DNA from: Alnus glutinosa
Lineage: Eukaryota > Streptophyta > Magnoliopsida > Fagales > Betulaceae
Direction: 5' to 3'
Length of the DNA: 64,000 bases
Assembly: GCF_958979055.1 (NCBI RefSeq)
Contig: NC_084888.1
Span: 37,343,804 to 37,407,803 of the forward strand
In this document: positions 45,861 to 57,221 of the stretch, one piece after another
Layout: every line of letters starts with the position of its first letter
How positions within the stretch are numbered: the stretch's first letter is position 1
The notes under the pieces: model-generated
Seen by the model: the letters and a program-made list of their open reading frames with translations, nothing else
Told to the model about the DNA's origin: nothing
Database searches by the model: none
Position numbers and translations under genes: made by a program

Positions 45861-47146
45861 TTATGTTTTTCCAATTTAGTTTATAAAATTGTTTATATTT
45901 TTAATAAGTGAAAAACATATGATTTTTAAAGATTTTAAGGACATAAACCAGCCTCCATAATCAATCGGACCTAATGCATGACTTCTACAAAAGCCCAGTG
46001 AAGCATTGGAAGATGCACGCATATTTAAGCCTACACTAAGCTCAAGACCAACAACAAAGTGCATCCCCTTCTCTATGGGGTGTATAACAAGCGATTCGCT
46101 TTTTGACTTGGTGCTTTACGCATGCCACTCCCCTATATATCTCTCAAGCACTACAACGCCTAAATAAACTCTCTTACCCCTTTCTATTAGCGTTACTCTC
46201 TTAGTTAAGATTTTCGATTTACTTGAACATCGAAGTGCCTTTGGCCTCTGATCGGCCAACCTTCTAACCCCCTCTCCCTTATCTTACATGTGCATGTGGC
46301 GCTCTTCCCTTTGAGATAAATGATAAATAATAGTAAATAAATAAATAAATAACGGCTTTAAATCACTATAAATGTTCGTTACATCAACCATCGTCAACTT
46401 TTGCACACACTAAAAGAATCGAGTGACCAATAGAAATATTGGGGTTTGCTGTCATCCACAATCAAAATTTATCTCTATGGAGCTCCTTAAAGCACTTAAT
46501 TCCATTTTATTAATGTTGGTGTGCCTTACAGCTGAATTCGTTTTCAATTCCGTCGAGGATAAGGACAATGACGTGTACTCTTTGCCCGTTATGGATGACA
46601 GGATGTCAGGATGAGAACGAGTATACGAATACGCGTGGTTTTGCTACTCATTAGTCATTACCGCCATATTCAACAGAGATATCATTTTTATCACTATAAG
46701 ATACAATTTTTATCGCCTTGTTCATGTAATAAGATGGACTCCTGATTAGTTTTAGAATTTTTTTTAAAAAAATAAAAATAAAAATTATCGTGTAGGCAAA
46801 GGTAATTCAAAGTTATGACTTAAAGCAACAATCTATCGTATCTTAATTCAATATTAGACCCAATATATATCTATATGAATATCTCTTTTGTAAATTAGTT
46901 ATTAAATTTTTAATATTAACATGTAGTCTTATAAATTAAATGATAAATTTACAAATGTTTTTTATAGAGATTAAAAATTATATACAGAAAATGAAACTAA
47001 ACATATCTTTATCTATATAATAGTAACCTAATTAACATCAAAAAAATATAATCCTCCGCGTGCTTGGGTCAAAGATGGTTAATAAAAAGTAATATTATTC
47101 TTTACATTTATTTATTATTTATTTATTACTGTTATATTAATATGTA

Positions 47147-48100
47147 GGGTTAAATATCCTATTGGTACCTGAGTTTTACGTGATTTTAAATTTAGTACCT
47201 CAGTTTTGTTTTGTATAATAGGTGGTACCTGAATTAAGGGTAAAAACTCATTTAGTACCTTTGTTAGATTTTCCATCCGAATTTTAACGTCTCGTCACGT
47301 GTCAACCGCTGAGGTTGACATGTGGCACTACATAAAAATCAAAAATTAAAATCTTTAAAAAATGATTAAAAATAATAAAATTTTAAAAAATAAAATTAAA
47401 AAAAGAAAAAAGAAGAAGGGTGGCTCCCTTGGCTAGTCTGGCCCTTGGGGGTGGCCGAACCACCCTCAAAAGCAAACTCTCAATTTTTTTTTTATGGGTT
47501 TTGGCCTTTTGGGGTAGCTGAACCACCTTCTTGGCCCATGGGGGTGGTTCGGCCACCCCAAAGGGCAAACTCTCAATTTTTTTTTGGATGGGTTTTGGCC
47601 CTTGGGGGTGGCCGAACCACCCCCTAGGGCCATGGGGGTGGTTCGGCCACCCCCATACCGACCGGACTGGGGGTGGCCGATCCACCCCCGTGGCCCTAGG
47701 GGGTGTTTGGCCACCCCCAAGGGCCAAAACCCATAATTTTTTTTTTTCTTTTTCTTTTTTTCTACCATGGGGTGGCTCGGCCACCCCAGACTGGCCAAGG
47801 AGGTGGCTCAGCCACCCCTCTTCTTTTTTCTTTTTTTAATTTTCTTTTTTAAAATTTTATTATTTTTAATCATTTTTTAAAGATTTCAATTCTTAATTTT
47901 TAATTTTTATTTTATGTAGTGCCACGTGTCAACCTTAGCGGTTAACACGTAGCGAGACGTTAAAATTCGGACGGAAAATTTAACAGAGGTATCAAATGAG
48001 TTTTTACCCTTAATTCAGGTACCACCTATGATACAAAACAAAACTGAAGTATTAAATTTAAAATCACGTAAAACTCAAGTATCAATAAGATATTTAACCC
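47147..48100. mobile_element. Mutator-like MITE, 954 bp, perfect 9-bp target duplication
   Basis: The ends are GGGTTAAATATCC and GATATTTAACCC, with inverted arms of about 190 bp. The 9-mer TAATATGTA is duplicated exactly at 47138-47146 and 48101-48109. The core (about 47415-47820) is a GC-rich stack of GGTGGCC..GGCCACC palindromes and near-repeats, separated by T-runs. The open frames it creates on both strands are repeat artefacts. No transposase, so non-autonomous. Confidence 0.88.
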
Positions 48101-48661
48101 TAATATGTAATATAAATAAGTATCAAAAATATCATTACTAGTCGATAAATGAAAAACGAGAAGCATGTGACGTTAAAATATGATTTATATATATATATAT
48201 ATATGAAAGGGGCTTGCCACAACCTGACAAAAGGCACAATTCATATTCGGCTGGCTAAAAGTAGGCGAAACTCCGAGGGAATAGATACGGTGTTCTCTCT
48301 GCCAAAACCGTGTGCCGTGCGCGGTCGCTGCTTGTTTAGGGGATACACGGTATCATTATTGTTTCGATGTTGCCCTAGTCAATTTTCACAAAACACATCA
48401 CCAGCAGCATCCAAAAGAAATCATTGAACTCTTAATACATCACCAGAAGCAAATGATACAAATATCATCGGATTAAAATATACTAAATAATTGATATTTC
48501 ATTATATTAATATTTAATATTTTTTAAAATACAAAAAAATAGTATAAATATTGAAAGGACGAAATTATAAAAATATCTTAAAATTTTAGGGGAGAGGAGG
48601 CAAAGGCAATGTCATTTATGTGATAATATCCAAGTTGGTGTCCTTTTGTTGGCACTGTCGG

Positions 48662-48669
48662 TATATATA
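48662..48669 (+). promoter_or_regulatory. Putative TATA box of the ERD15-like gene
   Basis: TATATATA lies 75 nt before the ATG and just upstream of a pyrimidine-rich leader. Inferred from position. Confidence 0.5.
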
Positions 48670-48743
48670 GAGCTTCACAGTAACAATCTGATCTGTGCTC
48701 TTATCCTCTTCAGCCCAACCTTCCTATCCCAAAGTATATTGCA

Positions 48744-49244
48744 ATGGACGTAATTTCTCAGAGATCTTCGTCTTCAACTTTGAATCCCAACGCTCCGTCG
48801 TTCGTACCTTTGGCTTATCGGGCGGTGGAGGACTTCTCTGAGCAGTGGTGGGCCCTGGTCCAGTCCTCCCCTTGGTTCCGCGACTACTGGCTCGAAGAGC
48901 GCTTCCAGGATCCCCAAAATGATCCTCACCATCCCGATATTGACGACCTTGACCTCCCCGACATAGATGCCCTCTTCGACGACTACAGCGTAGAAGACAA
49001 GCGTAAGTTTGAAATCGTAAGTTCACTCGTCCGCGTTGCCGATCCAACTCACTAACTCACTTTTTCTCTTTTTTGAGCAGGTGATCAGGATGAAGAGGAA
49101 GACTATTGCAGGGATTTGATTTCAATGGGGGCGTTGAAATGGCGGAAAGCGCGAGCTTTAGCTGAAGTGCCGAGGTATATAGAGAAGGCCCCCAAGATTG
49201 TCAATGTGAAAACGAGTCCGCGAAACATTCAGCAACCAAGATAG
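48744..49244 (+). CDS. ERD15: ERD15-like PAM2-motif protein
   Basis: Two exons, 48744-49002 and 49081-49244, give 140 aa; the junction is C|GT (Arg). Residues 11-26 ([16 protein letters not shown]) are a PAM2 motif, which binds the MLLE domain of poly(A)-binding protein. Residues 28-52 ([21 protein letters not shown]) match the conserved block that follows PAM2 in ERD15 proteins. The middle is acidic (Asp-rich) and the C terminus ends QQPR, as in the family. ERD15 proteins are small, hydrophilic, stress-induced regulators tied to dehydration, abscisic acid and pathogen responses. A TATA box sits 75 nt upstream. Confidence 0.9.
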
Positions 49245-50206
49245 ACTGACTCACTGAGTCGTATGTATGGGTAAGACCCAGTAGATGAGCATGTATTTGT
49301 TGTAGTTTTTGTACATCATACACTCTGACTTGGATGTAATGTGTACTTCCTGTTCTGCACAGTTGTTGTTCTTTCTTGTTACTTGGTTTAATAATTTATC
49401 TCTTGTTTTAATCTATAAAAAAATCAAACCTTTTAACTGCCTATTATTGGGATTTGATTATTTGATTAACATGCTTTAATATTCCAACTATTATTTTTAT
49501 TTAAATAGTTTAAAGTTTTTAATTTATTTTATCTCATCAAATTGTATATTACAAATAATAAAATCTAAACTAGTTATATTAGATAATAATTACTAATTAC
49601 GATTTTATAAATTCTTCTATCTTGTTTGGGAGTTTTCCATGGCTTCTTCTCAAGGAAACCATGTCTCCTTCAAATCAGCAATGTGGTCCTCAGATTTGGC
49701 ACTTTTGACCAGCATATTATCCGCATATACTTTCACATTTCTTCATTTGGTCTTTTGAACATCTTGTTCACCAATTGCTGGTAGGTTGCTCCAGCGTTTT
49801 TCGATCCAAATGGCATAATTTTATAACAATAAAGGCCTCTTATCGGTTATGAAAACTGTATTTACCTGATTCATCTCCTGCATACGGATTTATTTGTATC
49901 GCATATTGGAAATTTACCATGATGAAAGAAAATACATATAGAATATAGCCTCCAAAATACTCTATTACAGAAGCGGGCCGGATAGCAATATATTGATGTT
50001 CAAATCATACCCTTAAACTACTAGTCATTTTACAATAAATTAAAAAGTACCAATCTTCTCCTCGTGACCAATTTTTGTTTTTTCTTTGATGTCCTTCCAT
50101 CAAAATCGATCTCCTTGGCGAAAATTTCCAGTCTCTGGTACGATGGTAACGATCGAGGTGAGTAGTTAAGGTAACAGGATCCATGGCATCACAAAAATGT
50201 AGAGAA
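49245..50206. other. Intergenic between the ERD15-like and HMA genes
   Basis: 3' flanks of two convergent genes plus a gypsy reverse-transcriptase fragment. Nothing else recognised. Confidence 0.5.
49640..49905 (-). pseudogene. Ty3/gypsy reverse transcriptase fragment
   Basis: Minus-strand translation shows PFGSKNAGATYQ at about 49755-49815. After a frame change, VKVYADNMLVKSA and EDHIADLKE follow (about 49665-49742), the hallmark block around the reverse-transcriptase catalytic region of gypsy elements. The catalytic-type DD reads as DN. Frameshifts and the short length show a decayed piece with no LTRs in sight. Confidence 0.8.
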
Positions 50207-50793
50207 TCAACGGTACATCTCATCTCCCTCCCAAGTGCTTGCGGACTTGCCAATCTTTTGAAGAACTCGGATGACTTCTTCCGTCGTCACGTTACCCGTC
50301 ACCGTGACCTTGTTGAGCTGCGTATCGACGTTGTATGTTTCAATATCTGCTACCCAAAAAGACCAATCACGTGTAAATATTGTTTATCGAAAGAATAGAA
50401 AAAGATATTACGCAAGGTATATATATGTATGAGAAATTTATACCGTCCATCTTCTTGATGGCCTTCAAGATTTTCTTAATACATTCCTCACAATGCAAAC
50501 CCACCTTCAATTCTACCACCTAATAAGCAAAGAGAACCATTAGCTCTTGAATTCACATAAATGACAATTGGAATTGCAATGAAACCCTTGGGGAGGAGAT
50601 CCCCTGCAATTGAGGATCGAGCATGGATTTGTGAGAGGAGCTCCATCGGGCAGGGCTATCCTACTTGAACAGGGAAGTCCATTTCATAACTCTTTCATAA
50701 TTTTTCATGCTCGACAGAAAATTGTAAGGAATCTATGTGAGAGGATAGAGGAGGATGGAAATAAGTATAGGATGAGCGACTTACATTGCCCAT
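50207..50793 (-). CDS. Small heavy-metal-associated (HMA) domain protein, 74 aa
   Basis: Three exons in gene order: 50793-50785 (only 9 nt, Met-Gly-Asn), 50519-50444 and 50346-50207. Donors and acceptors are canonical (AAT|GTAAGT, TTAG|GTG, GACG|GTA, GCAG|AT) and the frame closes at TGA. The product is a single ferredoxin-like HMA domain. The metal loop GLHCEEC (residues 8-14) carries the CxxC pair, with Leu where ATX1-type chaperones have Met. It ends with the usual VTGNVTTEEVIRVLQKIGKSA strand-helix. Plant proteins of this type bind Cu+ or other soft metals as chaperones. There is no C-terminal CaaX prenylation box, so it is not a typical HIPP. The coding parts are short and easy to miss. 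Confidence 0.85.
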
Positions 50794-51681
50794 TTTAATT
50801 GAAGAATTTATGGGATTGGCAATATATGACCTTTAAATTCCAATGACCCTTCTGATAGTTTGGGAAGAAGGCCAGGCCAACTTATAACAAGGAAGAAAGA
50901 AGGAAGAAAGGAGGGCCTTTTTATGTTTAGATTATTAAGACCAAATATATAGATGTAAGAGAAGTAGGGTATTGGATTCTTTACGTGATTGATGGGAATT
51001 TTCAATTTGATAAAGCTTCCTTTATTCCTCCATGTTGACATTTGAGGTTGGCAAAAATCATAGCACTGATGGCTATGGGTGAGAGAAAGGTGAAAAGTAA
51101 TGATAACAAACCATAATTTATGCCTATTTATGTATCATTTGGAGGACCCAGATTTGAATGAGAAGCATTCAGTTCACACAGACACTCGAGGAGATCGAGG
51201 AAATGGAAGATGTCTGAGAAATCGGGTTAAGCAGAAAGTAAGTGGAGAAAAAGAAACCCATAGGTGGCAACACAAACACCGTTCAACGTTGCTTCTATAG
51301 TCTAAACCAAAAACCTTTTTGTTGCAGGCCTTTTTCGTAATGGGTATATACATCAGCCCTACAACCCCCCGAATACTGGGTTGAGGGAGAATATGTTCTG
51401 CTTTTTAGCGTGAATTTTTATTCGCTTTCAAACTATATATATTCAAATTCACTCTTAAGTATGATACTTTTCAATGTATTCTTTAAACATGCACTTTAAC
51501 CTACAAAATCGCATAGCCGAATGCAATCTTAACGGGGATGGCGCCCCTTGTCTCATATAGCTGGACATTGGCGGTGAGGCATCACGCTTAAAGGTACACA
51601 TTCGATTTGAATAGCACCGAAAATCGACAGTTTTTCTTGTACGTATTGTTTTATATTTTACGTCAAAGCTTTAATTTAATA

Positions 51682-52150
51682 CTAAGGATGAAAATACGGT
51701 GCGGATGCAGTAATTAGTAATATTTAAAATCGCAAAATGTAATTATCACTTTTAGGTATCCGCATAATGTGATTACTACCCGCATCCGCACGGTTACTGC
51801 CATTATAATCTGTCATCCGCATTTAGATAATGAGCGTTTTTTATTACTAATCTATATGCAAGATTTGGATTACCAATTGAGGGTAGTAAGGTACTTGTCT
51901 CGTAGAGAAATCGAGATTTGAATTACTAAATAAAAGAAGAAGAAGAAAAAAATGCAAAGATGTACGACTTTGAGATGATAATGAAAAAAACTTAACATAA
52001 CCTAAATGTTATAAACTTACCAAATTCTTAAAACATCATTTTAGTGAATTTAAAACGCTATCCGCATATGCAGATATCGGATCTCGGATATCGATTAGAT
52101 AAAGATAGCGGACGCGGGTGATTATTATCCGCCTGCATTTTCACCCCTAC
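51682..52150. repeat. Possible hAT-like MITE
   Basis: The left end TAAGGATGAAAATACGGTGC pairs with the right end CCTGCATTTTCACCCCTA. The interior is rich in ATCCGCAT and CGGATATC phrases in both orientations. No clear 8-bp duplication. Confidence 0.45.
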
Positions 52151-52304
52151 ATGAAATGTTGGCCCTCCTAATTTCGAAAACTAGGAATAGTGAACCTAAG
52201 CCCATTGCAATGTAGGCCTATGCAAGTGGCCTAAGCAGTCCATGGTCCCTATAACTATGGAGGAGGCTACATACTAGGTAGTCCATGGACACCTTTGGAC
52301 AAAG

Positions 52305-52495
52305 AATAATTCTAAAAATTATATTTTTATCTTAATACTATCCGATCATGATGATGTGGCATTGTCCGTGCTAATAATCAGAACTTTTTTTTTTTTTTAA
52401 AAAAAAAATACGGTTTCTAAGGACTGATTGGCCCTACCACGTATGCAGAATATATAAAATAATAATGAGATAAAAATATAGTTTCTAGCATTACT
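52305..52495. repeat. Foldback MITE
   Basis: Left 'aattatatttttatctta' pairs with right 'gagataaaaatatagttt'; a T-run then an A-run mark the centre (about 52386-52409). Confidence 0.55.
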
Positions 52496-52981
52496 CTCGA
52501 CAAATATAAGTATACCACAATTTGAGCAATTGTTGAGAGATTATATAATTTATACCATATTCACATGGGTTGGCCCGGTTGGGCGCTCAGGAAAAAGAAA
52601 GAAAAAGAACAGCTACGGTCCGATTATTTGAATTGTATTAGCCGAATAATCAATCATGCTGTCACAAATTACTTTGTAATTATGAAAATAGAAAACTATT
52701 CAAAGTATAAGCATAACATATTTTAGCAATCTCATTTTAAGCAATGCGTGTATGGCTATCAACTCAAATGTATGTCATGCCATATTGCCATCCAAAGTTT
52801 CTGCAGCCCATTTCTTCCGGTCTTTTGTAGGAGAGATGAAATTCACATAGCACAAGCGGCTCTCTCTCTATCCCTTCGAGTAGTCAAGGACTCAAGGGCA
52901 AATCAGTTTACCGACTCAGATTATTATCATAATTTATAATATTTTCATTGAATTATCAATTTACTAAACTAAGATTATATT

Positions 52982-54209
52982 CATTACAAAAAAAAAAAAA
53001 AAATCACATTTTCTTGACGGTTTTTTTCTAGACGGTTTTCATTAGTTTTACAGATAATTTTATAAAACCGTCAGCAAATTTACAGACGGTTTTAATAAAA
53101 TCATCTTGAAAAACCGTCTGTATATTTTAATTTTCAGACGATTTCATTGTAACATTTACAGACGGTTTTAATAAAACTGTCTAGGAATTAATATTCAGAT
53201 AAATTTAGAGACGGTTTCTTTTGAAACCGTTTGTAACATTTTCTTTTTTCTTTTTTTTTTTTTTCTTTCTTTTTTGTTTTCTAGCTTCTTTCTTTTTAAA
53301 ACAAAACCTTCGTTCTTAATTCTTTCTCTCTCTGAAAAAAAATTATCGTTCTTCTTCCTATTTCTTAGAGCTCTCTCTCGTTCTTCTTCCTCTCTCCAGT
53401 CAGTGATTGAAGACGGACATCAACAGAAATGGGACGCGCGACGGGATCTCGCGACGATTTTTGGATGGATCTGTCAAACCTAAGTTGGTGTACGTGCGTG
53501 GGTTTGACAGATCTAGCCGGATTCGGCTGAAATTGTCAAACGTACGCCGGTGTATGTGTGTGGGTTTAACAGATCCGGCCGAAACGCACGCTCAACCAAA
53601 TTTGTGGCTGGAATACAGAGAGAAATCCGGCTGGAATACGTGGATTTCCGATTTGTTCTCTCTTCCTCTCTCTTTCTCTCCCCCCTCCGGCCTCCTCGTC
53701 ACCACTCTCTTCCAAACCACCGGACAAATCTTTTTTTTTGAGTTTGGATTGTGTTTGTTTTATATTTTGTGTTTGTTTTGGGTTTGGAATTAATGTTTGA
53801 TGGGTAGTACGAGAGCATGGGTGCAGTGAAAAAGAAGCTGGTGGAGATGGAGATCGCATAAGTGCGACTGTGACAACCTTCCGGTGGTCCCTTTAGCCAG
53901 CGAGATAGCTATGGAAGAAAAGGCAACAAAGCTTTGATCGTTGGACAAAATAATAATAATTATTATTATATTAAAAAAAATAATGATTATAATTAAAAAA
54001 ATATATATATGTTTTTTAAAAAAATGTGGATGATTTGAACCAAATCGTCTATTACTCGGATTAACAACACATTTTCCTAGACGGTTTGAAACCGTTCAAA
54101 AAAAATTCGTTTGGACCTTTTACAAGACATTTTTTTTACAATTTTTAAATGGTTTCAAACCATCCAAATTTTTTGAAATCTTTTTAGTTTATTTTTGTCA
54201 ATTGTAATG
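52982..54209. mobile_element. Non-autonomous CACTA-like element
   Basis: The ends CATTACAAAAAAA (left) and TTGTAATG (right) are inverted and resemble a degenerate CACTA terminus. Both sub-terminal zones carry many copies of AGACGGTTT / AAACCGTC in both orientations, a pattern typical of CACTA elements. The centre (53400-53870) is GC-richer, with an internal duplication ('ggtgtacgtgcgtgggtttg' at about 53488 and a variant at about 53550). Flanking triplets ATT and ATG match at two of three bases. No transposase seen. Confidence 0.55.
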
Positions 54210-54483
54210 ATGTGTCCCTAATCATCAAATTATAAGTTGCAATTTTAATGTACCGTACGAATCTACTAAGCAGTAATAATTCCAAAGCATATATCTTTCT
54301 ATTTTTTATTCACGCCTTTATCTGTTTTTCCCTCTTCTCCCCACAAAATGCAAAGAACCCCCTGTTGCAGCTCGCGGCCGAGAGAGACTGTATCAAGCCA
54401 AAAACCTACCTCTGCTACAGATCTCAAAGCCCCACTCGCGATCTGTTACAGATGCCCCGACACCCAACTGGTGGTGATTAAAA
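54210..54483 (+). other. Leader-like sequence before the orphan GAUT exon
   Basis: The stretch between the CACTA-like element and the GAUT exon is GC-richer from about 54340 and reads as an old 5' UTR. No separate gene. Confidence 0.35.
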
Positions 54484-54633
54484 ATGAGGCGGAGGCCGGT
54501 GTATTTTCGGAGGCCAGTGAGGAGGCGAGTTTCGAATGTGTTATGGCGGGTGTTGTCTGGGATGGCGATTTTGCTTTTCATTTTTGTTCTGAGCAAAGGG
54601 AGTCAGATTGATTCGAGGCCGGAGATACCCAAG
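54484..54633 (+). pseudogene. GAUT: Orphan first exon of a GAUT-type galacturonosyltransferase
   Basis: Fifty codons beginning MRRRPVYFRRPVRRR, then a single transmembrane segment (about residues 19-37, VLWRVLSGMAILLFIFVLS) and a short stem ending EIPK. A clean donor (AAG|GTAAAG) follows. This matches the N terminus of type II Golgi enzymes of the GAUT10/GAUT11 branch, which act in pectin synthesis. No stem or catalytic exon follows: downstream are a TRIM, AT-rich sequence and then the CAN gene. I read it as a truncated 5' remnant or a duplicated exon. It could still be transcribed. Confidence 0.6.
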
Positions 54634-57131
54634 GTAAAGAAAAGATCTGGGTTTTGTTTGGTTTCTTATTTATTCGTTTATTGAAGTAAATTGGTAGTTT
54701 GAAAAATTCCATTTTGATTATCTCAGTTGGTTGATTAATATAACACTCTGGTTTTATATTAAGAAGATAAAGTAGGAGTAGATAGTCTATAAAGACTCAC
54801 GTTGCCTATTTACTAGATCACAATACTCAGCTTTATAATTAATTCTAGAGTACTAAATTCATTAGTCCTTCAATAGTGATAGTGTAATGTTGCTAGTGCT
54901 TTCTCTTCCTCACTAGAACATTGTATAATGTGGCCCCAACGAAAACGAAAGGGAGATTATAACACTGCGGTTCAATGAGTAACTTTGTCATTTATATTGA
55001 GTTAGTAGTTTATAAAAATACTCTTGAATTCTAAGTTTTACATTTTTTATTTAGTTATTAGGTAAAATTGGGATTTATATGTGGTTGTTGGAAATCTCAA
55101 AATTAACTAATCTTTTTTGAATTGATTGATAAAGTCCATTGAGCCTTATTCTTCCACAAAAGGAACCTTAAGGGAAGAGGTTTGCTCAAGGCTTATAAAG
55201 CCCACAACCCAAGTATACCTTGGCAATGTGGGACTCTTAACACGCCCCCTCACGTGTGGCACTATTGTCCAAACACGTGTACAACGGGAGGGAAGGCCCA
55301 ACATTGTCCAAGGCCCTGAAGCTCTGATACCATGATAAAGTCCATTGAGCCTTACTCATTCCCAAAAGGCACCTTAAGAGAAGAGGTTTGCTTAAGGCTT
55401 ATAAAGCCCACAACCCAAATATACCTTGACAATGTGGGACTCTTAACATTGATAACATAGATCTGACAAGTACTTTTCTTTTAAGTAGTTTAACTTTCAG
55501 GCCTCAATTGGGATCCCTTTTCTTTTAGTGCTTAATCATTTTGTTTCTTTGTTCTTACTTGTTTGCTCTTTCCGTTTGCGGATTCATCGACTCTAGTTTT
55601 GTCATCACCTGAATTTACTGTTATTTACTGGGATCTTAGTTCTTTCTGCCCAAGATTTGCACTTTAGTTTGAAGGACAATCAATATCCGTAATAAGTGAG
55701 CGGTCTATATGTGCTGTGTAAAACTGTGCTTTTTTTCTCCTGTAAGTTTTGGTTGAGATAGAAAAATAAGCACTCTGAGGAGCAATTACCACTTCTAGGC
55801 ATTAAAATTTAAATGCTTTAACCACTGGAAGAAGGTCCTACATTTGAGAACCGCCAAAAATATGACCGTTAGAAATGAAAGAATAAAGTAATTAAAAAGG
55901 AAAAATAAAAAAATAAAAAAATAAAAAATAAAAAATAAAAAGGAAAAGGAAAGCCGCAAGGTCTGTTTAAATAAGTAAATAAAAAGTAATTTGACTCATA
56001 AATTTGTTTTAAAATTTAGGAAAGCGCAGTGACTAGTCATGTATTCATACATTTGGCTTTTCGTGCGCTGAGTAGAGCGAGTAATGTTAAGAACTATCTT
56101 TTTATTTTTTATTTTATTCTCTTATAGTTGATGAGACTTTTGAAATTATCAGTTGATAAAAAATTAATAATGGTCTAATTCAAATTCAATAATAATTTTA
56201 AAAGTCTAGTAAACTTTAAAATGTTAAAAATAAAATAGAAAGTCCACTCTCTTCAAAACTGTAATATATTGAAAATCCATGCGTGACATGCGTCCACACC
56301 ATCCAGTCGCTTTTGTAAAAAATTTCGGGTTTTGAAAATTGAAAAGACTTTTAAGGAAATTTACCTAACCTTTAGAACACTTTTAGTGAGCTCTCCAAAT
56401 TTTAGCTAAACAATCTATTTTTGTTATTTTATCTATCACTTTTAACAATCTTCATACACAAAATTCTCTAAATATTTCTCTATTTCAATTAAATATTAAT
56501 TTGTTATTGATTTTAAGCAGTCATTCGTAATAAATGAGAAAAAAGAAAAAATGAAAAATGAAATAAAATGAGAAAAATAATAAAACATTCAATGGTTCAT
56601 GAAATTTGTGAGTTAAATTTGAAGTGAAATTCTAACGAGAGTCAAAATAAAAAATAAAAAAAAAAAATTATAAAGAGTTTGTTGAAGAAACTTTTTAAAT
56701 TTTTGACTAAATTTTTTTGAAAAAGATTAAAATGAAGAGCAAACTAAGGATGCTCTTATTTCACCAGCTTCTCGTCGTCTTGCATCATTTTCAACAAAAG
56801 CCAAGTTTGGAGGGACCACAATCGCGACAGTTTGAGTTTCCACGTGCCGAGCGTGGGGCAACATGCGTCGTACAACTAACATTACTTTTTACTCATCTTC
56901 AAAGGTACGTTAACGGTTAACCCGTTAATTTAACTGCACGCTAGTTCAACAGGTTACCGCCGTAGAAACAGCTCACGACAAACCAAAACGCACCACGTGT
57001 CATTTCGCTTCCTTATTCGTTGTTTGCGTTGCCTTGCCCCCACCTTCCCCCACCTTCCCCCCACCTTCCCTGTTCTTAATCCAAAGATCCCTCGCCAAAG
57101 GCCGAAAGTCAAGGCCCCCCAAAACCAATTT
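54634..57131. other. Intergenic after the orphan GAUT exon
   Basis: Probable remnant of GAUT intron 1, then a TRIM, then AT-rich sequence with A-rich low complexity (55900-55960). 56720-57000 is somewhat GC-richer but shows no recognisable protein. Confidence 0.45.
55127..55448 (-). mobile_element. Complete TRIM (miniature LTR retrotransposon), 322 bp
   Basis: Two 116-bp LTRs (55127-55242 and 55333-55448) start TGATAAAGTCC and end CTCTTAACA. A 90-bp interior separates them. On the minus strand, TGGTATCAGAGC follows the first LTR directly and is the classic primer-binding site for initiator tRNA-Met. The purine run GTGAGGGGGCG directly precedes the second LTR as a polypurine tract. A perfect 5-bp duplication TTGAT flanks the element (55122-55126 and 55449-55453). 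No coding capacity, as expected for a TRIM. Confidence 0.92.
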
Positions 57132-57138
57132 TATAAAA
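57132..57138 (+). promoter_or_regulatory. Putative TATA box of the CAN gene
   Basis: TATAAAA lies 84 nt before the ATG. Inferred from position. Confidence 0.4.
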
Positions 57139-57221
57139 AAAAAGCTCTTCCTTTGTTTCTCTAGCTTCTGTTTGAAACCCATTTACCATCTGTCTTAGCT
57201 TCGGATTGAGGAAATTCCAGC

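Larger units (their letters stand above)
42215..48661. other. Intergenic, about 6.4 kb
   Basis: Lies between the CHX 5' end and the ERD15-like gene. Contents are the CHX leader with a GAA run, an 88-bp tandem duplication, an unrecognised possibly decayed coding block, a GC-rich palindromic patch, a half MITE and a 954-bp Mutator-like MITE. The rest is AT-rich with no gene recognised. Confidence 0.5.
50794..52981. other. Intergenic, about 2.2 kb
   Basis: Upstream of the HMA gene. AT-rich, with an hAT-like repeat (51682-52150) and a foldback MITE (52305-52495). No gene recognised. Confidence 0.5.

Noticed and set aside
47383-47839. Four overlapping open frames of 60-133 codons rich in Gly, Pro and Trp
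   Set aside because: They arise from the palindromic GC-rich core of a MITE, read open on both strands, and have repeat-driven composition.
53407-53859. 128-codon (+) and 97-codon (-) open frames
   Set aside because: They lie inside the CACTA-like element, overlap on opposite strands and contain a duplicated segment; no family match.
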